From positions 1,984,001-2,048,000 of the forward strand of contig JAKZHN010000003.1 of NCBI GenBank assembly GCA_037179335.1: a stretch of DNA of 64,000 nt. The letters run 5' to 3'. This DNA is from Cyclaneusma minus (taxonomy: Eukaryota > Ascomycota > Leotiomycetes > Marthamycetales > Marthamycetaceae). The translations under genes were made by a program, and so were the position numbers. How positions within the stretch are numbered: the first letter of the stretch is position 1; the number at the start of each line of letters is the position of its first letter. This document shows positions 54,441-64,000 of this stretch, in pieces. The notes beneath the pieces are model-generated. The model did not search any database and was not told the DNA's origin. It was given only the letters and a program-made list of their open reading frames with translations.

Positions 54441-57069
54441 AAGCAATAATTTGGCAAAATAATAATTATTTAATTTGCTAATTGCAAATTTAATAATAAT
54501 TTTATTTGCAAAACTTTTACTAAAAGCATTAAAAATGGATTTCGCTTAATTTTTAAAAAAGGTTAATATTAGCAGCAATATTAATAAAATTTATATATTA
54601 AATTAAAAAAATTGCATTTAATAAAAATATTAATATATTTATTAATAATATTAAAACAAAACGCTATTAATATTAATAATGAAAAATAATTTAAAAACGT
54701 TTTTGCTTTAAATTGAATAAATAAATTTTAATTAAACGCCAAAGCAATTAAATTAAAAATCAAAGCAATTTAATTAAAAATACAAATATATTGCGCCAAA
54801 ATAAAATTAACAAAATTTTCGCTTTTATTTTTGCTTTAAATTTAATTTAAAATTAAGCCAATTTAAATTTAAATAATTTTGCAATTTTCTTTTTTTAATA
54901 AATTATTTAAAAATCAAAAATTAAAAAACCGTTTGCAAAATTGCAAGCCAAAACTGCAATTTTTATTTGCAAATGCAATTTGTTTAAGTTAAATTTTAAT
55001 AATAAATAATTAATTGCCAAAGAACTTTATATATTTAAAAATTTCTATATATTAAATATCAAATTATATTATATATATAATATATATAAATATTATAAAT
55101 AATTTAATTATTTATCAAATTATTTTAATATGCAATTTCTTTTTCAAAAACTGATATAATTTATATTTATTATAATTTAATTGCATTGAAAAACTATATA
55201 TATATTATATGGCAATATTATTAAATAAATTGAAAATTAGAAAAGAAATATAAAACAAATTTCAAAATTTAACATTAAATATAATAAATACAAAGCAATA
55301 ATATATATTATATATGTTAAATTAATTCATTAAAAATGGTTTTTTTTAAAAAGAAAAAAAAACCTCTATTGCAGAATAAAAATTTTAAGTTTTTATATAG
55401 AAAATATGTTTTTTATATTTTTTAATAATTAATTTATTTTTAAATTTTGCAATAATATTAAATAGAATTTTATTTTTTAATAAAGCAACTAATTATAAAT
55501 AAATAGATAGAATATATTTAAGACAATTGGAAATATTAAATGCAAAAATAAATTTAATTTAAACTTTAAACTTTAAAATATATTTAATATAAATAATTTA
55601 AAAAAGCATTATAATAATTATAATAAATTATAAAATTTATATAAAATTTTCAACAATAATATAGCAATTTAATATTAATGTAATTGCAAAAGCAAAAAAA
55701 ACCGCTATTATTAAAATACAAACCAATAGTGCAATTAAAATTCAATATTGGCTTTCTTTTATATTTTAATTATAATTTTAATAATTATAATTTATTTAAT
55801 TGAATTTATATAAAAAAAGAATTAAGATTATTAAAAATTTAAATATAAAGCCTATAAATATAAATAATTCAATAGTAAAATATATATTAAATAGCAATAA
55901 TTTTAGCAATTGTAAAAAAAAAGCTGATTATATAAAACTAATTTTAATTATAGTTTTAATTATAATAACCATAATTAAAATAAATATAATTGAGTTTCTT
56001 TTATAAAAGCTATAAATAAAACTTTTAATTTGGTAAATTATAAATATAAATATAATAATTAAAAAACAAATTGCTAATAGTTGCTTAATTTAATAATATT
56101 TTTTATAAAATAAAAGCATATAATAATTAATTATTTAATTGCAATTAATATTTAAAATATAGTTTTTGCTTTTGCTTTTATTAATAATAAATTAAATGAA
56201 AATTTTATATTATTAATATTTGCAAAAAAAAACCAAATACATATATATATATATATACAATATTTATAAATTTGTTTTTTTAATAAAAATAAATAAAAAT
56301 TCAATAGTATTGTAAATTTTTTATTAAAGTTTTTAATAATAAAAGCAATATAAAAAACTAAAGTATTAAAATATATAAAATACTTATTTTTTTTATACAA
56401 TTTATTTTTAAATATCATTTAATTTAAATAAATATTATAAATAAATTATTTTTATTTTTATTTATAAATATTAAATTAAATAAAAAATAATTATTTAAAA
56501 GAACTTAAAGAAATTTAAAAAGCTAAATGCAATAATTTACATTTTAAATATAATAAATAAAACATTATTTTATATAAAATATTTTATATATAAAACTTAG
56601 AAATATAATATTAAATTATATAAAATAGCATTCAGCAAAATAAATAATCTTTTCCTTTTATCAAAAATACTGCAAATTTAAATAAAAGTTTTATTATATG
56701 CATATTGGGCAAAATAAAATAAAGTTTTAATATATTTTTAAAATTGTAAATTGCCAAATATTAAAAATATTTGCAAAACCTATATAGCAAAATGAAAATT
56801 AAAAATTAAAATGTAAAAAATTAAAAGAATTAAATTATTTTAATAATATTTTAATGCAAAAAAAACCAACATATTATTTATATATTTTAATTGAAATTAT
56901 ATTATAAAAATTAAAATAAATTCATTGTATTAATTTATTTATAAATTATCTAAAAAGCAGCTAATTATATTAAAAAAATAGTTTGATAATATATTAGCAA
57001 AAAAATGAATTTATAAATTAAAAAGCCCAATTAAAAAATTTGTATTATTTATATTGGAAAGGAATTGCA

Positions 57070-57380
57070 TTTATATATTAATCATAAAAGATTAAAAAAT
57101 AATATTATTAAAAATCGCTATTTTTTCTAATTAATAAACTTTTAGCTAAATTAAAAAAAGCCAAAATTTTTATTAAATTGAATTTTCAAAATCCATATTA
57201 TGAAATTTATATAAAAAAAGAAAAAAGAAAAAAGGAATTTTATATAAAATATAGCTATTTTAAATATTTGGTAATATTATTTAAATTGGCAAATATATTA
57301 ACTATATTTTAAATTTATATAAATATAATATTTAGAGAATTTTTAAATATAAGAGAATTATGCTATTTATAATGAATTTA
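57070..57380 (+). pseudogene. Reverse transcriptase remnant (Ty3/gypsy)
   Basis: Conceptual translation shows IIKNRY, then LINKLLAKLKKAKIFIKLNF, YIKKEKRKKEFYIKYSYFKY and LVILFKLANILTIF. These correspond to the gypsy RT blocks around the first catalytic Asp (normally F-x-K-L-D-L, here KLNF) and the MPFGL-NAPATFQ block. One indel and several stops interrupt it. Confidence 0.65.
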
Positions 57381-58587
57381 TTTATTAGCAATATAAATAG
57401 CAAAAGATAAAGCCTATTTAAATAGTTTTTAAAGGCGCAAATAAATTTTAAGCGCATTAAAATCAATATTTTAATATTTTAATATTAAATATATTACAAA
57501 AATCAAAAACCCCGCTAATTATTCATTTTATAAGCCAAATTATAAAAAAGCAATAAAAAATACTTAAATAAAAATATTAAAAAGATTTTTACCAATATTA
57601 TAATAAACGTTCTGCTATTTATTTAATTATGCATTAAATATATACTTTTTAAAAAAATATAGCTGCTTTTGCAAATATAGTAATTGCATTTTAATTAAAA
57701 TTATTAAATTGGAAAATTAATATTGCATGCTTTATTTATATATTATAAGCGCGAATTTTTAAATACAAAATTGTATTTTATTTAAGCTATAAAAATCTAA
57801 AATTTAAAATAATTAAAGCAAGTTTTATAATTATTTCTAAATCTTAAAAGAATAATATGCTATATAAGAAACGCAAATTGTATATTTTTGCGGCAAATAT
57901 ATTATGCAATAAATTTATATATATTTATTATAATCGCAAATTAGCAAATTATTTGAAAATAAATTAACTATTAATTTTAATTTATTATAAATATTATTAA
58001 TTAAATATAAAGGCTAAAATATAAGATTATATATGCACTTGCTATATTTACTAGCAGAATAAAATTTGCTAATATGTATTTTATAATTAGCTATAATTTC
58101 TATTTTTAATTAATAAATTATAAATATACTTATTATAAATTTCTATTATAAATTTGCTAAAATTATGATATATAAATAAAATATATAATATTATTTTAAT
58201 AACAATAAATTATTATATTAAAATTGCGCAGTTTATATATATAATTAAAAACATCAATATGCAATTTCTAATAAAATTGTTTATTTTATAAAAGCTTTTA
58301 AAATTATTATATTTAATTATAGCTTTATATTTATTAATGTATTATAAAAATTGTTTTGCTATAAATTCCTTATAATATAAATAAGTAAATAAAATAAAAT
58401 AAATAAATTTTAAAAATTTATATATAATATTGCTATAATAATAATAAAATAAATTAGGCCATTTAATTGGCTAGAATAAAATTTATTTATAATAATGCAA
58501 AGCAATTTTTTTGTTTTGTTTTATATATAATATAAATATTATTTGCAAATTGATATTAATTTTTTTATATAATTTATAAAAATTAAA

Positions 58588-58900
58588 ATGCTTAATATAA
58601 AAAAGCAAAAAAATAAATATAATATAGCAAATATATATTATTATAAAAATTGGAAAAATACTATTAATAAATATATAAAGCAATATGCGAGAAAATATAA
58701 AATTTTAAATCTTAATAAAGAAAGTTGGTTCTTTTTATTTATTAAAAATATACATTTTAAAATTAAAAAGCTAGCGAAAAGATAATTAGGCCCTGTTTTT
58801 ATTATTCAATTAATAAAAGCCCAAGTCTATTATTTAAGTTTTTTATTTAAATTTTAATTAAAACGATTATATAATATTTTTTGTATTAAGTTTTTAAAAT
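58588..58900 (+). pseudogene. Integrase C-terminal remnant (Ty3/gypsy)
   Basis: Reads ARKYKILNLNKESWFFLFIK, then NIHFKIKKLAKR, a stop, LGPVFIIQLIKAQVYYLSFL and LKRLYNIFCIKFLK. This follows the order of the gypsy integrase GPF/Y module (VWL--KN-----SKKL, LGPF-I, YRL-LP, HPVFHVSLLK). Confidence 0.55.
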
Positions 58901-60419
58901 TCGCCAAAATACCCCAAAATAGTATATATAAATTATGCCTTGCAAATTTTAAAAGTTTCAAAAATAATTGAAAATTGAAAATTGAAAAAATTATAATATA
59001 TAAAAACAATAAAAACAATTAATTTATATTTTAACTAAATATGCGCAAAAGAAAAGGAAATAAACTTATTAAATAATATTAAATATTAAATATTATATAT
59101 ATTAAAATATAAATTGCAAAAGAAATATTAATTAAAACTATTATTGCAGCTATAATATTTTTAAAAAATTTGCGCATTTTATATTTCTAAAAAATATAAA
59201 TTTTAAAGCGGAAAAAAATTCCGGCAGGTTTTATATTATTTTTAATTAGATTAATTTATTATTATAATTAGCGTATTGATTTTTAAAAAGAAATTGAATT
59301 TTAACATAGCAATAGCGATAAAATATAAAAATATTATAAATTATATTAAATAAGGGAATTCGAGCAGTGAAAATTTGCAAAATAATAAATTAATTGGTAA
59401 AAAAAACCGAAAAAAGCAAAATATAAATTTATTATATAGTAAAGAAATTTATAATCATTGCAATAGTATTTATATTTAAAATTATTTGCAATCTAGTTAT
59501 AAATATTAAAAATATTGCAAAAAAGATTATAAAAGAATTTTATATATATTAAGCGCAAATGCGAATTTGAAGCCCAAAAAAGTTTTTAATAAAAATATAA
59601 TCCAAATTTTGCAATAAAATTGCAAATTTAATATTGCTATTATTATAATTATAATTAAAATTCCTATTATATAAAATTTAATTATTATTAATAAGGCTTT
59701 AAAACTTGCGAAAAAGAATATTATTAGGGGCTATAATATTTCTTTTTTCTTTAAAACAAAAAAGCCTAATTTCCAATAAAAAAGCGTATATTAAGAAACC
59801 CATATAAAAGCAATAATAAACAAAAGCCTAATAAAAATATGAAAATCTGTTCTATATAAATAAAGTCTTTAATAAAATTTAATATAATTACCAAAAAAAA
59901 TCTAAAAAGATTTGCTAAAAAAATCGAAATTAAAAACGCAATTAAAAATTAATATACCATTATTGCAAAAAGCGTATAATATGCGTATATGAAAAAGGGC
60001 AAAAAATTAAGAAAACCTTAAAATTAGTTATTTAAAACAAGCCGCCGCTATATTAATTTTTTGGTATTTGCAAAAAAAGCATTCGCAAAAATTAAAATAA
60101 TATATATAAATTAATAAAAATAATAAAACTCCAATAAATTTTAATATAAAAATTTAAGAATTTAAAATAATAAAAATAATTACATAAAAGCTTAAAATGG
60201 ATTTAATAATAAATAGCTTAAATCATATATTAAAATTAAAATTTTGAAAATTAGGCAATAATAAATTTGGAAATAATTATTAATAATAGCCAATTAATAA
60301 AAATCTCTTAATTTATACGGTTAAAATAAAAAGCCAAAATTGATATTTAACGCCAAATATTAAATTACCAAAAAGCAAAAGTCTGTATTTAAAAACTTTG
60401 GGGCTTAAAGCTATAAAAA

Positions 60420-60665
60420 AGGAAATAATTATTATATAGGGCCAAAAAAGGCGTTTTGCGGGCATTTTATAAAATATATACGCTAAAAATGCGCAAAAAA
60501 TAAGCATTGTTTATTAAAAAAAGCTAAGCAAGGCTTTTAATATATAATATTTTAACGCTGCTATTTTTATTTAAAAAAGGCAGCGGCTACTTTTTATAGC
60601 TAAGAAATATATACAACGCATTCCCATTTGCCAATTTATTTTTAACCATTGTGACAAAATAGCAA
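60420..60665 (+). repeat. 3' LTR-like repeat copy
   Basis: Direct repeat partner of 54180-54440, less mutated (for example GGCGTTTTGCGGGC and GGCAGCGGCTAC remain where the left copy is AT-rich). Confidence 0.7.
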
Positions 60666-62261
60666 TTTTCCAATTTAAATTGCCATTGAAAAATACTAAA
60701 AAATACATTATTAATTAATATAGCTTTTTTATAGCTTTAAAGCCTATAAAATAAAATATTATTTTATATTTATTTTAGCAAAGCTTTATAATTAATATTA
60801 ATTAATTTTGTTATAATTTTCCAAATATATAAATTTATTTATAAAAACTTTAATTAATAGCAAATATTTTGGCATTAGCGTTATTAATAAAAAATTTGCC
60901 AAATTATATAATTTAATTTTATTAATTTTTGTTTTTGCTTAGGCTATTAATTTTAGCTAATAGAAAATCTATTTTCTTAATTATTTAAATACTAATAGCC
61001 AAAATTCCTATTTAGAATTATTTTTAAGAAAGAAGGCTTTTTTTTATTAAATCTTTTAAAATAATATTAATTATTTTTAAAATTCTATAATTTGAAATTT
61101 ATAATCCAGCTATTAATTAAATTAAACAAATATTTTATTAAAAATAGAATTATTATATTGAAAAATACTTTTAAGCGATGATTATCCAGTATTAATATAT
61201 TTGTCTGATAATACTTTATTAAAAAAATTCAAAAAAAGCCAATTTTCAAAATAATATTTTTTATATTTTCTAAATTAATATTTTCTATATTTATATTAAT
61301 ATGTTTTATATTTTTTATAATATTCTATATTTTATCTATTATCAATAATAATAATAATAAAAAGCCAATATATTTAAAAAACATTGTTTTTAAAATTAAT
61401 TAATTTTTATTTTAAAGCGGGATTTTTATATTATAAAAAGATTTAAAATTAAAAAAATTTAAAATTAAAGCCTCTATAATATATAGTAGCTTTTTTTAAA
61501 TTCCTATACCCTGCTAGAAAAATAGCAAATAAAGTTTATATTATTATTAAACAAATAAAAAAAACAGTATTTTTATTATTAAATGCCTTTACTTATATTG
61601 TTTAATTAATATTAAAAATTTATTAATTCAAACCAGATATAGAAAATAGTAAAATAAATATTGCAATTAATTTTATTATATTTGCCTGCTAAAAAGAAAT
61701 CCAATATATAAAACTTATTTGAAAGAAATTAAATGATATTTTAAAATTAAAAAGATTATGCATTCGGCGGAGAAAACTTTCAAAATTACCAAATTTAATA
61801 TAAAACAATATTCAAATAAATCATGCTTTTTATTTTTATCTGCTTATAATAATTTTCTAACTTTTTGCTATTTTAAATAAAAGATTTCTAATTTTTAAAA
61901 TATAAATAAATTAAAAGAAATATAAAAACATATTGCTAAATTTATAAAGAAAGATCTAGCCTAAGCAATAAAAAAAATTAAAATAAGCTTTTTAAATAGC
62001 TTTATAATATATTAAATGCCTTCCTTTCGAAAAGAATTAATAAATTATTTTTTAAGCAATTATAGTATTATAAAATTAAATTATTATTTGGCATAAAATT
62101 ATCATATAATAAAAATTGGCCCCATTTATTAAAGAAATTGGAATATATTAACAAAACCACTTAATAAATAATCTTTTTATAAATTTATTTGGGAATTAAA
62201 ATCCAAATATATAGCATTGCTAATACTAGCTATTAAATTAAAAACAAAATTAAGATTTATC

Positions 62262-62880
62262 AAAACCAAAAAACTAAATAATATTACTATTAAAAACCGT
62301 TACCCTTTACCGCTAATTAAAAAAAACCCTGAATATTATATATAAAATTAAAATTTACACCAAGTTTAACATTATTATAATATTTAATAAAAGAAATAAA
62401 AAGAAATAAAAAAACGGCATTCATTACCCGTTTCAAACCTTTTAAATTATTAATTATATCCTTTAAATTTTGTAATATTTAAATTTTATTTTAATATTAT
62501 ATTAATAATATTTTATTTAATTTGTCAAATAAAATATATATAGCTTATTTAAATAATTGTTTAATTTTTTTAAATAATTTAAAAAAATATAGAAAATATA
62601 TTTAAAAACTAATTCGCCGTTTAAAAAAATCGGCTTTTAAATTCATATTTTTAAATATAAATTCAAAATTATTTATACCAAATATTTAGGCTTTTATATT
62701 ATATTAAATAATATAAAAACAAATGTAAATAAAATATTTGTTATTATAATTTGGAAATTATTAATCTTTATTTAAAATCTTCAAAGATTTATAGGATTTG
62801 CGAATTTTTACTAAAGGTTTATCCGGAACTTTTTTAAAATAGCTAAATTGAAGGCAGGTTTATTAGTTTAAATTTCTTTT
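62262..62880 (+). pseudogene. Second Ty3/gypsy reverse transcriptase remnant
   Basis: Very clear blocks: KLNNITIKNRYPLPLI at 62269-62316, then degraded palm motifs with YLNFILILY, YTKYLGFYII, and NLQRFIGFANFY followed by a stop and RFIRNFFKIAKLK (about 62780-62860), the usual FLGFANFYRRFI signature before RNase H. It lies to the right of the first element's 3' repeat, so it belongs to a separate element that continues beyond the window. Confidence 0.75.
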
Positions 62881-64000
62881 TGGCTTTAATTTTAAAATTA
62901 TTTATAAATTAGGGTTTTAGGCAATTAAGTCAAATGCATTAAGCAAATTTTTAAAAAACCAATTCCAATATATTAAAAATAAAAAGTTGCAGCACAGGTT
63001 AAAAATATTGCTATTGAAATTAAAATTCTTATTTAAAGCATTAAAAACTCTAATATCGAATTTAAAATAAATTCAATTTGCTTTAATACTAATACCAAAT
63101 TTGGAGCAAAATTTAAAAAAACTAATTAAAAAAATTATTAAAATAGCCTGTAAAAAAATAAAAATTACAATATTGGTATTGGCGGCTTTAAAAAATAAAA
63201 AGTTTAAAATTTGGTTAAAACACTTGTATTAAATGTTTAAAAAATAGATATTGGACTTTTTTATTTTAAATGGATAAATTATATTAAAAGATCCAAAAAG
63301 CGCAAATTACATATAAATATTTTTAATGCCTTTAATTTAGCAATCCAAATTACTTGTAAATATTATTTTATAATTGTAGCTGGATATTTAGAAAAAAGTC
63401 AAAATTCTAGCAAATATTAATCAATATTATTAATGGTTTAAAATATCCCAAAATATCCCAAAATATATTAAAAAAAAAACTATAATAACATTAAATCTTT
63501 CAAATTATTACCCTTTGGAGTTTTGCAATCTCTATTAATTTCCTTTAAAATTGAATTAAATGTTTTAATAAATTATATTATATTTTTGCTTAAACGCATT
63601 AAAAACGGCCGCAGCTATTAATATATTATAATAATAATATATCAATTTACCAAAATATGCCATTTTATTTTTATTATAAATTTTGGAGCTAAAACATTTG
63701 CGAAAGCTTTTATTAATAGGATTTATTATTTCCGTTGTATTTCCAATAATATTATTTTGAATAAAAAAATCCAATTTGTTTTTTAATTTTGGAAGCATTT
63801 ATTTAAAAAACTAGAAATTAATAGTTTTTTATTTGTTTTTTATTTTGAAACAAATAAATAAATTAAACGATTTAATGCCTATTTAAGACAATATTTAAAA
63901 TAATTAAATAAATTGGCTGTTATTAATGGAATTTGCTTTTAATAATTAAATATTTAAAATTATAAACATTTTTTTTTACAAATTACGGATTTTATTTTTA

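Larger units (their letters stand above)
54180..60665 (+). mobile_element. Decayed Ty3/gypsy element with LTR-like ends
   Basis: Two direct repeats of about 250 bp (54180-54440 and 60420-60665) enclose, on the plus strand, a reverse transcriptase remnant followed by an integrase C-terminal remnant. This is the order expected for a Ty3/gypsy element. The distance from RT to the integrase tail (about 1.6 kb) is shorter than usual, so an internal deletion is likely. The full LTR limits are not visible. Confidence 0.6.
52040..64000. repeat. AT-rich RIP-type block
   Basis: Twelve kilobases of extremely AT-rich sequence with an abrupt left edge inside the FAS beta gene, continuing past the window end. 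No intact gene is seen. Remnants of Ty3/gypsy elements are readable through stop codons and indels. A small GC island (GCACGCGCTACGCGCTATGC) lies near 52486. The composition and stop-riddled transposon frames fit repeat-induced point mutation. Confidence 0.9.

Noticed and set aside
55800..56006. Lys/Ile/Asn-rich ORFs in the AT-rich block as genes
   Set aside because: Composition follows the AT bias; only stretches matching reverse transcriptase or integrase order were kept.

Overview
The window is nuclear DNA of a filamentous ascomycete (Pezizomycotina, probably a Dothideomycete; the class is inference). The basis is short introns with GTAAGT-like donors and CTAAC/CTGAC branch sites, TATA boxes about 150 bp before start codons, typical filamentous-fungal genes (AspE-type septin, fungal type I FAS, asaB-like oxygenase), and sharply bounded AT-rich blocks holding decayed retrotransposons, as left by repeat-induced point mutation (RIP).

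Layout. 0-4 kb: a kinetochore CENP-O/Mcm21 gene and a vacuolar-type amino acid transporter. 4.2-8 kb: two divergent F-box paralogues, the second degraded. 8-13.3 kb: a RING-finger gene and a small secreted protein gene in DNA full of short tandem duplications and copies of a dispersed motif. 14-20 kb: an AspE-like septin and the Golgi t-SNARE Sed5. 20.9-24.8 kb: a decayed copy of the secreted protein gene and two low-complexity genes, one Gly-rich with two CCHC knuckles. 24.8-31 kb: gene-poor. 31-32.7 kb: an aquaglyceroporin. 33.4-40.6 kb: two paralogues of a large F-box-like family; one is split by a 1.3 kb AT-rich insertion, the other is intact. 41-52 kb: a fatty acid synthase pair of the secondary-metabolism (HexA/HexB, StcJ/StcK) type flanking an asaB-like oxygenase gene. 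52 kb to the end: an AT-rich graveyard with at least two Ty3/gypsy remnants.

How the genes work together. The only evident pathway unit is FAS alpha, oxygenase and FAS beta. In related clusters such a dedicated FAS makes a short acyl starter for a polyketide. Here the pair looks broken. The alpha gene has an AT instead of GT splice donor after codon 19 and a frame change at a run of six C. The beta gene has a frame change at a run of six C in the same codon phase, then loses its C-terminal third at the AT-rich border. The alpha subunit also lacks the C-terminal phosphopantetheinyl transferase, which fits the HexA type rather than damage.

The strongest observations are the matching CCCCCCA frame breaks in the two partner subunits, the mutated splice donor, the F-box-like gene cut by a RIP-hit insertion that starts with a mutated tRNA-like sequence, and the survival of C mainly in GpC context in the AT-rich block.
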